From: an uncultured Marvinbryantia sp.
GTDB lineage: Bacteria; Bacillota; Clostridia; Lachnospirales; Lachnospiraceae
Assembly (NCBI RefSeq): GCF_905201705.1
Contig: NZ_CAJKOX010000019.1
Location: 1 to 64,000, forward strand
Direction: 5' to 3'
DNA: 64,000 nt
A program made the translations under genes and the position numbers. Below the pieces are notes generated by a model. The model made no database searches. It was not told the origin of the DNA and saw nothing but the letters and a program-made list of their open reading frames with translations. Positions 1 through 8,546 of this stretch are shown here, piece after piece. Numbering within the stretch: the stretch's first letter is position 1; each line of letters begins with the position of its first letter.

Positions 1-176
1 GCATGAAGCCCGGCATAACCGGCCTGTGGCAGATCAGCGGGCGGAGCGATATCACGGACTTTGAGGAAGTAGTAAAGCTCGATGCAAAGTACATAGAAGA
101 ATGGAGCTTCGGGCTGGATATCAAAATCCTCCTGAAAACCGTAGGAGTTATTTTTACGGGCAGGGGAGCGGAGTAG
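1..176 (+). CDS. Initiating sugar-phosphate transferase, C-terminal end (partial)
   Basis: Reading frame open from the window edge to TAG at 174-176; only the last ~58 residues are present. The peptide begins KPGITGLWQISGR, followed by SDITDFEE and an LD-x-KYI-x-EWS-x-LDIKIL stretch, ending in a short TVGVIFTGRGAE tail. This is the conserved C-terminus of the bacterial sugar transferase family (PF02397; WcaJ/PglC type), membrane enzymes that put the first sugar-1-phosphate on undecaprenyl phosphate. Its place ahead of nucleotide-sugar and glycosyltransferase genes fits the first step of surface polysaccharide assembly. The sugar it transfers cannot be told from this fragment. Confidence 0.9.
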   Translation, partial: MKPGITGLWQISGRSDITDFEEVVKLDAKYIEEWSFGLDIKILLKTVGVIFTGRGAE

Positions 177-515
177 AACAGAGCATAGAACAGGGAAAGA
201 CGGGGAAAAACCAGGGGAACATGGGGAAACCAGTCGTGAAAAACTGCAGGGTGGTGGGGGTATCTTTTGGATGTCCTGTCGCTGCCGCAGGCAAAAGTAT
301 TGCTTAGATAGATGCGGATGATGATCATAGTCTGGCCGGTGTTCAGAATCAGGCTGACATCCACAGTATGGATGATTTCAACATCACAGTACGGATGATG
401 AACACATGAATTATTAAGGAAGATTTCCTGCTATGAGAGTTGCTGGGAGATTTGGCGTGTTGCTGATGATGGACCCAGTGAGTTGATAAAGAAAAATAGA
501 TTGGAGCAACAAACG
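177..515. other. Gene-free stretch between sugar transferase and epimerase
   Basis: About 340 bases without a convincing gene. A 28-codon ATG frame at about 222-308 follows GGGG but resembles nothing I recognise. Two copies of a CACAGTAnGGATGAT-like motif lie near 362-401. No clear promoter or terminator was found. Confidence 0.4.
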
Positions 516-1580
516 ATGAGTTGTGTGGATTTAAAATGCAAAACAATACTGGTCACAGGTGCTGCCGGATTCATTGGATCGAATCTGGTAAAGCGTCTCT
601 ATTCCGATGTGGAAGACGTGACGGTTATCGGCATTGACAATATGAATGACTACTACGACGTGAGGCTGAAGGAGGCAAGACTGGAAGAACTGTCTGAGAA
701 CCCTTCGTTTATTTTTGTTAAGGGCAGTATTGCAGATAAGGCGTTGGTTAAAGAAATCTTTGAAAAGTATAAACCGCAGGTAGTGATAAATCTGGCAGCG
801 CAGGCCGGTGTCCGTTATTCCATTACGAATCCGGATGCTTATATAGAATCTAACCTGATTGGTTTTTACAACATATTAGAAGCCTGCCGTCATTCTTATG
901 ATAATGGTCAGACAGGTGTGGAGCATCTTGTGTACGCTTCTTCTTCCAGTGTTTATGGATCAAACAAAAAGGTTCCATACAGCACGGATGACAAGGTGGA
1001 TAACCCGGTCAGCCTGTATGCGGCGACCAAGAAGAGCAATGAACTTTTGGCTCATGCCTACAGCAAGCTCTACAACATTCCGTCCACAGGTCTGCGTTTC
1101 TTTACCGTGTATGGTCCTGCAGGGCGTCCGGATATGGCGTACTTTGGATTTACGAACAAGCTGCGTGAAGGCAAGACCATTCAGATATTCAACTATGGCA
1201 ATTGCAAACGTGATTTCACTTATGTGGATGATATCGTGGAAGGTGTTGTCCGTGTGATGCAGAAAGCACCGGATAAGGTAACTGGTGAAGATGGTCTGCC
1301 GTTGCCGCCGTACAAGGTTTACAACATCGGAAACAACAGCCCGGAGAATCTATTGGATTTCGTGAAGATTTTGTCTGAGGAGTTAGTAAGAGCAGGAGTG
1401 CTGCCGGAGGATTATGACTTTGAGGCACACAAGGAACTTGTACCGATGCAGCCGGGTGATGTGCCAGTTACCTATGCAGATACAAGCGCATTGGAGAAAG
1501 ACTTTGGATTCAAGCCGAGTACAAGCCTGAGAGATGGGCTTCGGAAATTCGCTGAGTGGTATAAAGCGTTTTATATGTGA
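516..1580 (+). CDS. NAD-dependent epimerase, probable UDP-glucuronate 4-epimerase
   Basis: A 354-residue short-chain dehydrogenase/reductase of the extended type. The Rossmann motif GAAGFIG is at residues 15-21, then SSSSVYG and the catalytic Y-A-A-T-K. The following TGLRFFTVYGPAGRPDMAYF-like segment is typical of UDP-glucuronate 4-epimerases (CapI type), which interconvert UDP-GlcA and UDP-GalA. The family call is firm; the substrate is inferred from this segment and from the UDP-glucose dehydrogenase gene just downstream, which would supply UDP-GlcA. ATG at 516 is chosen because GGAG lies nine bases upstream; an in-frame TTG at 483 lacks a site. Length is normal for the family. Confidence 0.88.
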   Translation: MSCVDLKCKTILVTGAAGFIGSNLVKRLYSDVEDVTVIGIDNMNDYYDVRLKEARLEELSENPSFIFVKGSIADKALVKEIFEKYKPQVVINLAAQAGVRYSITNPDAYIESNLIGFYNILEACRHSYDNGQTGVEHLVYASSSSVYGSNKKVPYSTDDKVDNPVSLYAATKKSNELLAHAYSKLYNIPSTGLRFFTVYGPAGRPDMAYFGFTNKLREGKTIQIFNYGNCKRDFTYVDDIVEGVVRVMQKAPDKVTGEDGLPLPPYKVYNIGNNSPENLLDFVKILSEELVRAGVLPEDYDFEAHKELVPMQPGDVPVTYADTSALEKDFGFKPSTSLRDGLRKFAEWYKAFYM

Positions 1581-1652
1581 TTTCTGTAATGACATGTAAG
1601 TATTCCCCGCTGATAAGGCGGTGTAAATACCCACAGTGTGGGAGAGGAGAAA

Positions 1653-2909
1653 ATGACTATGAGAGAATTTAAAGATTTGAAAATTGCTGTGGCTGGAACA
1701 GGCTATGTGGGGCTTTCCATTGCTACGCTGTTATCACAGCATCATCATGTTACGGCTGTGGACATTGTGCCAGAGAAGGTTGAACTGATTAATAACAAGA
1801 AATCTCCGATTCAGGATGAGTATATTGAGAAGTATCTGGCAGAGAAAGAACTGGATTTGGTCGCAACGCTGGATGCAAAGGAAGCATATTCGGATGCTGA
1901 TTTTGTAGTAATCGCTGCGCCCACAAATTACGATTCAAGGAAGAACTTTTTTGACACGTCTGCTGTAGAAGCTGTGATTAAGCTGGTGATCGAGTATAAT
2001 CCGGAAGCCATCATGGTCATCAAATCAACTATTCCTGTAGGGTATACGAAATCTGTTCGTGAGAAATTTCACTGCGATAATATCATTTTCAGCCCGGAAT
2101 TCTTGCGTGAAAGTAAAGCCCTGTTCGACAACTTGTATCCCAGCCGGATTATAGTGGGCACGGATGTAGAGAATGCAAGGCTGGTGAAGGCTGCACATAC
2201 CTTTGCGGAGCTATTGCAGGAAGGTGCAATTAAAGAGAACATAGATACTCTGTTTATGGGCTTTACTGAGGCGGAAGCTGTGAAGTTGTTTGCAAATACA
2301 TATTTGGCATTAAGAGTAAGCTATTTTAACGAATTGGATACTTATGCAGAAATGAAGGGGCTGAATACACAGCAGATCATCAATGGCGTCTGCCTTGATC
2401 CTCGTATCGGCACTCATTACAACAATCCGAGCTTTGGTTATGGCGGCTATTGCCTGCCGAAAGATACCAAGCAGTTGCTGGCAAATTATGCGGATGTGCC
2501 GGAGAACCTGATTGAAGCAATCGTAGAAAGCAATCGGACGCGAAAAGATTTTATCGCTGACCGGGTACTGGAGATTGCTGGAGGATACGGCGAGAATGAG
2601 AGCTGGGACAGCAAGAAAGAGAAAGAAATTGTCGTAGGCGTTTATCGGTTGACAATGAAATCAAATTCGGACAACTTCAGACAATCGAGCATCCAAGGAG
2701 TCATGAAGCGGATTAAGGCGAAAGGTGCTACGGTAATTGTGTATGAGCCAACGCTGAAAGACGGTGAGACGTTCTTTGGAAGCCTGGTTGTGAATGATCT
2801 GGATGAATTCAAGAAACAGAGTCAGGCAATCATCGCAAACCGGTATGACAAGTGCCTGGATGATGTGAAAGAAAAAGTGTACACAAGAGATATTTTCCAG
2901 AGGGATTGA
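1653..2909 (+). CDS. ugd: UDP-glucose 6-dehydrogenase
   Basis: Oxidises UDP-glucose to UDP-glucuronate with two NAD+ in the cytoplasm. The 418-residue protein has the NAD-binding GTGYVG at 15-20, an IKSTIPVGYT segment, the FSPEFLRES motif and the catalytic cysteine in GYGGYCLPKDT (C267). Its compact, ~420-residue form is the one common in capsule loci. Start: ATG at 1653 or ATG at 1659; a GGAGAGGAG stretch at 1641-1649 gives good spacing to either. It follows the epimerase by 72 bases and precedes manC by 17, so the three are probably co-transcribed. The product feeds the upstream epimerase to give UDP-GalA. Confidence 0.95.
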   Translation: MTMREFKDLKIAVAGTGYVGLSIATLLSQHHHVTAVDIVPEKVELINNKKSPIQDEYIEKYLAEKELDLVATLDAKEAYSDADFVVIAAPTNYDSRKNFFDTSAVEAVIKLVIEYNPEAIMVIKSTIPVGYTKSVREKFHCDNIIFSPEFLRESKALFDNLYPSRIIVGTDVENARLVKAAHTFAELLQEGAIKENIDTLFMGFTEAEAVKLFANTYLALRVSYFNELDTYAEMKGLNTQQIINGVCLDPRIGTHYNNPSFGYGGYCLPKDTKQLLANYADVPENLIEAIVESNRTRKDFIADRVLEIAGGYGENESWDSKKEKEIVVGVYRLTMKSNSDNFRQSSIQGVMKRIKAKGATVIVYEPTLKDGETFFGSLVVNDLDEFKKQSQAIIANRYDKCLDDVKEKVYTRDIFQRD

Positions 2910-2926
2910 TGGGGAGGTCAAGACAA

Positions 2927-4237
2927 ATGAATACTATTTTACTTTCTGGCGGAAGCGGGAAGCGTCTCTGGCCTCTCTCCAATGATGTGCGAAGCAAGCA
3001 GTTTATTAAACTATTTAAAAATGATGAAGAATATGAGTCGATGGTGCAGCGAGTGTACCGTCAGATTACTGCAGTAGATACGGATGCAAGGGTCACAATT
3101 GCCACTAGTAAATCACAGGCCAGCGCAATTAAGAACCAGCTCGGTGAAAAAGCGTCTGTATGTGTGGAACCGTGCCGTCGTGATACGTTCCCGGCCATCG
3201 TGTTGGCAGTGACTTATCTGCATGATGAACTTGGCGTGTCTGAAGATGAATCCGTGGTTGTGTGCCCAGTAGATCCATATGTGGATACTACATATTATGA
3301 AGCTGTAAAAACATTGCAGGAACTTTCCGAGCAGGGCAATGCAAACTTGACTCTGATGGGTATTGAGCCAACTTATCCGAGTGAAAAATACGGTTACATT
3401 ATCCCAGTATCTGGCGATAATGTTAGCCCGGTCAAAGAATTTAAAGAAAAGCCAGATACAGAAACTGCTAAGAAGTATCTTGCCCAGAGCGCATTGTGGA
3501 ATGCTGGTATCTTTGCTTTCAAGATAAGTTATCTGTTGGAGAAGGCTCATAGTATGATTGAGTTTGACGATTACCGTGACCTTTTCAACAAGTATGATAC
3601 TTTGACGAAAATCAGTTTCGATTATGCTGTGGCAGAAAAGGAATCCAGCATCCAGGTGTTGCGCTATAGCGGCAACTGGAAGGATGTCGGTACATGGAAT
3701 ATGATGGCCGAGGTCATGGCCGATGCAGTGAAGGGCAAGGCTGTATTGGATGATACTTGCGAAAATACCAATGTAGTCAATGAACTGAACATCCCAATCC
3801 TTTGCATGGGCTGCAAAGACATGATTGTTGCAGCCAGTGGCGATGGTATCCTGATTTCCGATAAAGAGCGTAGTGGTTATATGAAGCCCTATGTAGAAAA
3901 GATTGAAACCGAAGCAATGTATGCCGAAAAGTCTTGGGGCACCTACACGGTTATTGATGTCCAACCTGGTTCCATGACTGTGAAACTATCCCTGAGAGTT
4001 GGGGAACGCTTGACGTATCATATGCACAACTACAGAGAGGAAGTCTGGACAGTCGTTTCCGGCAAGGGAAAGGCAATTGTAGATGGCATGGAGCAGGTTC
4101 TCCGTACAGGTGACGTTATTACGATTGCAGCAGGATGCAAGCATATGGTAGAAGCTCTGACTCCTCTGGATATTATTGAAGTCCAGCTTGGTGAGGAAAT
4201 CAGCGTCAGTGACAAAATAAAATTTGAATTGAAGTAA
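2927..4237 (+). CDS. manC: Mannose-1-phosphate guanylyltransferase (ManC type, with cupin domain)
   Basis: Makes GDP-mannose from mannose-1-phosphate and GTP. The 436-residue protein opens with the nucleotidyltransferase signature LSGGSGKRLWPLS and has the FKEKPD and WNAGIF sugar-binding motifs. The last ~110 residues form a cupin (WGTYTVIDV, HMHNYREEVW, GKGKAIVDG), the layout of type II phosphomannose isomerase/GDP-mannose pyrophosphorylases. A separate class I ManA is next door, so the cupin may not be the main isomerase here (inference). ATG at 2927 has GGGGAGG nine bases upstream; an in-frame TTG at 2906 overlaps ugd and has no site. Confidence 0.93.
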   Translation: MNTILLSGGSGKRLWPLSNDVRSKQFIKLFKNDEEYESMVQRVYRQITAVDTDARVTIATSKSQASAIKNQLGEKASVCVEPCRRDTFPAIVLAVTYLHDELGVSEDESVVVCPVDPYVDTTYYEAVKTLQELSEQGNANLTLMGIEPTYPSEKYGYIIPVSGDNVSPVKEFKEKPDTETAKKYLAQSALWNAGIFAFKISYLLEKAHSMIEFDDYRDLFNKYDTLTKISFDYAVAEKESSIQVLRYSGNWKDVGTWNMMAEVMADAVKGKAVLDDTCENTNVVNELNIPILCMGCKDMIVAASGDGILISDKERSGYMKPYVEKIETEAMYAEKSWGTYTVIDVQPGSMTVKLSLRVGERLTYHMHNYREEVWTVVSGKGKAIVDGMEQVLRTGDVITIAAGCKHMVEALTPLDIIEVQLGEEISVSDKIKFELK

Positions 4238-4247
4238 AGGGGCGGGA

Positions 4248-5213
4248 ATGGAGATTTTTAAACTTAATCCTGCCGGAAAAGATTATCTCTGGGGTGGCAT
4301 ACGCCTAAGAGAAGAATACGGAAAAAACATTAACATGACACCTCTCGCAGAGACGTGGGAATGTTCTGTACACCCAGACGGCTCAAGCAAAGTGGCAAAT
4401 GGTAAGTTTAAAGGGGAGTCATTAGCGGAAGTGCTGCTGCAGCATCCGGAGTATCTTGGAACAAAAGTTTCAAGTAAAGAATTCCCAATTCTGGTAAAGT
4501 TCATTGATGCGAAAAAAGAACTCTCTGTACAGGTTCATCCAGATGATGAATACGCACATGAACATGAACATCAAAATGGCAAGACCGAGATGTGGTACGT
4601 AATTGATGCGGAAGAAGGAGCAAGTCTGATTTATGGTTTCAGGCATAAGGTTACCGAAGAAATCTTGAGAAGGGCTGTGAAAACCGGAACATTAGATAAG
4701 CATCTTCAAAAAGTACAGGTGCACAAAGGCGATGTTTATTACGTTCCAGCTGGAACTGTACATGGTATAGGTTCCGGAATCCTTGTTGCGGAGATACAGG
4801 AAAGCTCAAATGTAACATATCGTGTTTACGATTATGATCGTGTGGATAAGGACGGTAACAAACGGGAACTTCACTTTGATAAAGCTGTACAAGTAATGGA
4901 TATGGATTTAGCACCGGATGCAAGCCAAAAGCCGAGAATGGTAAAGCATTATCCTGGCTGCTCTCGTGAATTGCTCTGCCGTTGTAAATACTTTGAAGTA
5001 GAGCGGATTCAGGTTACAAAAGGCTTTTCATTTTCTGTAATGGATAGCTCCTTCCAGGTGTTGATGTGCTTAGAGGGATATGGACAAGTGGAAACGATGG
5101 ATGCAGATTTGAGGCCAGTGCGATTTTCTAAAGGAGAAACATTGTTTATTCCGGCAGGAATCGGGAGATGCCTTACATTAGGAGAAACAACAATATTGAA
5201 AATACGCTGCTAA
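4248..5213 (+). CDS. manA: Mannose-6-phosphate isomerase, class I
   Basis: Interconverts fructose-6-phosphate and mannose-6-phosphate, the entry to GDP-mannose. The 321-residue cupin protein shows the KDYLWGG opening, the zinc-binding QVHPDD motif followed by KTEMWYV, and the VPAGTVHGIG motif with another metal ligand. This is the short Firmicutes form of ManA (Bacillus/Streptococcus type). It starts 10 bases after manC with GGGGCGGG as ribosome binding site and precedes gmd by 46 bases. With ManC and a phosphohexomutase (possibly the gene at 18376) it completes a Fru-6-P to GDP-mannose route inside the locus. Confidence 0.94.
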   Translation: MEIFKLNPAGKDYLWGGIRLREEYGKNINMTPLAETWECSVHPDGSSKVANGKFKGESLAEVLLQHPEYLGTKVSSKEFPILVKFIDAKKELSVQVHPDDEYAHEHEHQNGKTEMWYVIDAEEGASLIYGFRHKVTEEILRRAVKTGTLDKHLQKVQVHKGDVYYVPAGTVHGIGSGILVAEIQESSNVTYRVYDYDRVDKDGNKRELHFDKAVQVMDMDLAPDASQKPRMVKHYPGCSRELLCRCKYFEVERIQVTKGFSFSVMDSSFQVLMCLEGYGQVETMDADLRPVRFSKGETLFIPAGIGRCLTLGETTILKIRC

Positions 5214-5259
5214 AGGCAGAGGTATATGACAACAAAAAAAGAAAAAGGAGTTTACTATC

Positions 5260-6294
5260 ATGAAAAAAGCATTGATTACCGGAATTACTGGACAGGATGG
5301 CTCTTACCTTGCTGAGCTTCTCCTTGAAAAAGGCTACGAGGTACATGGCATCATTCGCCGTGCCTCTGTTTCTACAACTGCGCGGATTGACCACATTTTA
5401 GATGAATTGATCATTCATGAGGGAGACCTTTCGGATTCGTCCAGCATCATCCGCATTGTCCTTCAGGTTAAGCCGGATGAAATCTATAACCTTGCGGCAC
5501 AGTCCCATGTGCAGGTATCTTTTGACGCTGCTGAGTATACGGGTGATGTGGACGCACTTGGTGTGCTCCGTATTCTTGAGGCTGTACATACTGCCGGTTT
5601 AGACAAGACCTGCCGTGTTTATCAGGCATCCACGTCTGAACTGTATGGAAAGGTTGAGGAAGTTCCCCAGAATGAGAATACTCCGTTCCATCCCTACAGC
5701 CCATATGCTGTAGCAAAACAGTATGGCTATTGGATGATTAAGGAATACAGGGAAGCATACGGAATCTTTGCCTGCAACGGCATCCTGTTCAATCATGAGT
5801 CAGAACGCCGGGGCGATAATTTCGTTACCCGTAAGATTACGCTTGCCGCCGGACGTATCGCCTGCGGCCTGCAGGATCATCTTGAACTGGGCAATCTGGA
5901 CTCCCTGCGTGATTGGGGATATGCCAAGGACTATGTGGAGTGCATGTGGCTGATCTTACAGCAGGATGAGCCGGATGACTATGTCATTGCAACGGGGGTA
6001 CAGCATACCGTCCGTGAATTTACCACACTTGCTTTTGCGAACGACGGCATTGAGCTTGAGTGGAAGGGCGAAGGCATGGATGAGAAGGGCTACGACAAGA
6101 AGACTGGAAAGCTGTTGGTTTGTGTTAATCCGAAGTGGTACCGTCCGACTGATGTTGTTAACCTCTGGGGAGATCCGACTAAAGCAAAAACCAAGCTTGG
6201 CTGGAATCCGCAGAAGACGAGCTATGAGCAGCTGTGTGCAATTATGGCGGAGCATGATCTGCAGCTTGCAAAGAAAGAAGCTGGAATTCAATAA
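5260..6294 (+). CDS. gmd: GDP-mannose 4,6-dehydratase
   Basis: Converts GDP-D-mannose to GDP-4-keto-6-deoxy-D-mannose. The 344-residue SDR enzyme starts with the nucleotide-binding GITGQDGSYLAELL, has the Gmd-specific STSELYGKV segment, the YSPYAVAKQYG catalytic Tyr/Lys pair and FNHESERRG. The C-terminal VNPKWYRPTDV and GDPTKAKTKLGW motifs are diagnostic of the family. ATG at 5260 follows AAAAAGGAG. Next downstream is a 4-keto-reductase related to Rmd rather than a GDP-fucose synthase, so the intermediate is probably reduced to GDP-D-rhamnose. The two genes are separated by a hairpin-forming 87-base gap. Confidence 0.96.
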   Translation: MKKALITGITGQDGSYLAELLLEKGYEVHGIIRRASVSTTARIDHILDELIIHEGDLSDSSSIIRIVLQVKPDEIYNLAAQSHVQVSFDAAEYTGDVDALGVLRILEAVHTAGLDKTCRVYQASTSELYGKVEEVPQNENTPFHPYSPYAVAKQYGYWMIKEYREAYGIFACNGILFNHESERRGDNFVTRKITLAAGRIACGLQDHLELGNLDSLRDWGYAKDYVECMWLILQQDEPDDYVIATGVQHTVREFTTLAFANDGIELEWKGEGMDEKGYDKKTGKLLVCVNPKWYRPTDVVNLWGDPTKAKTKLGWNPQKTSYEQLCAIMAEHDLQLAKKEAGIQ

Positions 6295-6302
6295 AACACA
6301 GT

Positions 6303-6349
6303 ATAAGGCAGGCAGACACAGCGTTGTGTAATGGGTCGGTCTGCCTTAT
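6303..6349 (+). other. Intercistronic hairpin between gmd and rmd
   Basis: ATAAGGCAG (6303-6311) pairs with CTGCCTTAT (6341-6349) around an inner ACACA/TGTGT stem. No run of T follows, so it looks like an mRNA-processing or stability hairpin rather than a full terminator. Confidence 0.5.
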
Positions 6350-6381
6350 CTTACTTTATAGATGTGGAGTGGAGACAAGGG

Positions 6382-7308
6382 ATGAAAGATGTACTTATTT
6401 TTGGAGCAGGCGGTTTTGTTGGCAGCTATCTTTCGAGAGAATTTATAGAACATGGATATAATGTCTTTGGCAGCGATAAGGTGCATAGTGCAATGCTGCC
6501 CTCTGAAGTTGATTTTGAGTCTGCTGACTTGATGGATTCAGAAGCAGTAGAAAAGCTGGTTAATAAAATTGGTCCGGATATTATTGTGAACCTTGCTGCA
6601 ATTAGCAGTGTAGGGGCTTCCTGGAATATTCCGCAGTTCACGATTCAGGTGAATGTTGTCGGGGCACTTAATATTATGGAGGCAGCCAGAAAGAGCGTGA
6701 AAAAGCCGAAAATTTTGTTTGTTGGTTCAAGTGAAGAATATGTTATTTCCGATTTCCCAATGAATGAAGACCGGCAGCTTAATGCAAGCAATCCGTATGG
6801 CATTTCCAAGGTGACACAGGAGCAGTTTGCAAAATTATATAAAGAGCAGTATGGTTTAAAAATTTTTTGTGTAAGGCCCTTTAACCACACTGGGGTCGGG
6901 CAGAGGGATTCTTTTGTATTACCGAGTTTCTGCAAGCAGGTGGCTGAGATTGAAAAGAGCGGAAACTCTGGGAAGATTAAAGTAGGGAACCTGACGGTTA
7001 AGCGGGATTTCAGCCATGTGAAGGACATTGTAAGGGCTTACCGTATGATTGTCGAGAGTGAGAACTGTGATCTTATCTATAACGTTGGTTCTGGGACGGC
7101 TTATAGCCTTGAGGATATGCTCCAGTATATTATTAAGATGAGCAGCCAGAAAATTGAAGTAGAAATTGACCAGAGTCGGTTCAGGCCGACAGACCAGCCT
7201 GTGATTTGCTGTGATTATAACCTAATAAAAAAGGAGTTGGGGTGGGAACCGCAGTATACAGTTTTTGATGCCTTAAAAGAGATGCTTGAGTATTATAGAG
7301 AAAGTTGA
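6382..7308 (+). CDS. rmd: GDP-6-deoxy-D-mannose reductase (GDP-4-keto-6-deoxymannose reductase)
   Basis: A 308-residue extended SDR reductase. It has FGAGGFVGSYL at the N-terminus, an SSEEY catalytic-serine region, NPYGISK with the Tyr/Lys pair, and RPFNHTGVGQ, a segment characteristic of Rmd enzymes that reduce the Gmd product to GDP-D-rhamnose. GDP-fucose synthase (WcaG) has a different C-terminal half and lacks this motif, so Rmd is preferred; the exact product is inference. ATG at 6382 has GGAG seven bases upstream; an earlier in-frame start at 6331 has none. The next gene begins eight bases after the stop. Confidence 0.87.
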   Translation: MKDVLIFGAGGFVGSYLSREFIEHGYNVFGSDKVHSAMLPSEVDFESADLMDSEAVEKLVNKIGPDIIVNLAAISSVGASWNIPQFTIQVNVVGALNIMEAARKSVKKPKILFVGSSEEYVISDFPMNEDRQLNASNPYGISKVTQEQFAKLYKEQYGLKIFCVRPFNHTGVGQRDSFVLPSFCKQVAEIEKSGNSGKIKVGNLTVKRDFSHVKDIVRAYRMIVESENCDLIYNVGSGTAYSLEDMLQYIIKMSSQKIEVEIDQSRFRPTDQPVICCDYNLIKKELGWEPQYTVFDALKEMLEYYRES

Positions 7309-7315
7309 AAATGTT

Positions 7316-8482
7316 ATGAGAAAGAAAAAAGTGTTGCAAATATCAAAGTATTATTATCCGTTTCTCGGTGGTACTGAGCAGGTTGCAAGAGATATGGCAT
7401 CTGCCATGCAGAAAATGGATAGTGTGGAGCAGAAAATCATCTGTTTCAATGAGACAGCGGCAATAGGAGAACACGTGTGTCGGAATAATGAAACAGTGCA
7501 TGATTTTGTTGACGGCATAGAGGTTATCCGATGCGGTTATCAGTTGAAGGTTTCATCACAAGCGATTTCTTTTAGTTATGGGAAAGAGCTGGATAAACTG
7601 ATGAAAGAATTCAAACCGGATATTGTCATACTGCATTATCCAAATCCTTATGTTACTCACTTTTTGCTTAAATATAAAAAAAAGAATTTTAAGTTATGGG
7701 TATACTGGCATCTTGATATAACCAAGCAACGTATATTAAAGCATTTGTTCCATAAACAGAATGTTGATCTGATACAAAGAGCAGATAAGATTTTGGGCGC
7801 GACGCCGAAGCATTTGGACGAATCTGCTTTTACCAAATTATTTGAAGGTAAAAAGCAGATACTTCCATATACAATTGATGAAAAGAGCTTGATTATCACA
7901 CAAGATGAAATTGATAAAGCGGAAGCAATCCGAAAGCAGCATGAAGGTGAGAAAATCGGATTCTTTATTGGACGGCATGTGCCTTACAAGGGACTAAAAT
8001 ACTTGATTGATGCATCAAAAGAAATGGGCGATGAGAACATACATTTCTTTATCGCCGGATCAGGTGAGTTGACAGAGGGACTGAAAGAACAGGCAAAAGG
8101 CGATCCAAAGGTGGAATTTCTGGGACGGATATCGGATTCAGAAAGAAAGTCTTATCTTTATGCGGCAGATATTATTTGTTTTCCGTCCATTACCCGGAAT
8201 GAGGGCTTTGGGCTTGCACTTGCAGAAGGTATGTATTTTGGGAAACCTGCTGTGACCTTTACGATTCCAGGCAGTGGTGTGAACTATGTAAACCTTGATG
8301 GAGTGACAGGCATTGAGTGCCCGAATTGCGATAGCCATGCTTATGCGCAGGCATTGATGAAGCTGGCAGGGAACGATGCATTAAGGAAAGAATATGGGGA
8401 CAACGCCAGACAACGCGTGTTGGATAATTTCACAGAAAGAACATTTGAAGAAAATATAAAGAGATTAGTTGAGGAAGCTTGA
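7316..8482 (+). CDS. Glycosyltransferase family 4
   Basis: A 388-residue GT-B glycosyltransferase, cytoplasmic or membrane-associated, that would extend the lipid-linked repeat unit. The N-terminal half carries the glycine-rich YYYPFLGGTEQVARDMA loop typical of GT4; the C-terminal half has FFIGRHVPYKGLKYLID and the EX7E-like pair in NEGFGLALAEGMYFGKP. Donor and acceptor cannot be read from sequence; GDP-D-rhamnose, GDP-mannose and UDP-uronic acids are the likely pool (inference). ATG at 7316 is preferred although its ribosome binding site is weak (GAGAAAGTTGAAA); an upstream TTG at 7286 lies inside rmd. Confidence 0.88.
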   Translation: MRKKKVLQISKYYYPFLGGTEQVARDMASAMQKMDSVEQKIICFNETAAIGEHVCRNNETVHDFVDGIEVIRCGYQLKVSSQAISFSYGKELDKLMKEFKPDIVILHYPNPYVTHFLLKYKKKNFKLWVYWHLDITKQRILKHLFHKQNVDLIQRADKILGATPKHLDESAFTKLFEGKKQILPYTIDEKSLIITQDEIDKAEAIRKQHEGEKIGFFIGRHVPYKGLKYLIDASKEMGDENIHFFIAGSGELTEGLKEQAKGDPKVEFLGRISDSERKSYLYAADIICFPSITRNEGFGLALAEGMYFGKPAVTFTIPGSGVNYVNLDGVTGIECPNCDSHAYAQALMKLAGNDALRKEYGDNARQRVLDNFTERTFEENIKRLVEEA

Positions 8483-8546
8483 AGGAGATTTTTATCATAA
8501 AACAAAAACTGATGACTTGATTTTCAACAGGAGTGGAGCAAATAGG

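Noticed and set aside
101..307. 68-codon open frame near the window start
   Set aside because: It overlaps the sugar transferase 3' end in another frame, has no good start site and a low-complexity composition.
222..308. 28-codon cysteine-containing peptide as a signalling peptide
   Set aside because: Only a weak GGGG precedes it, and no processing or export genes adjoin.
3113..3964. Long minus-strand open frame opposite manC
   Set aside because: A shadow of manC codon usage; the peptide has no domain-like pattern and no ribosome binding site.
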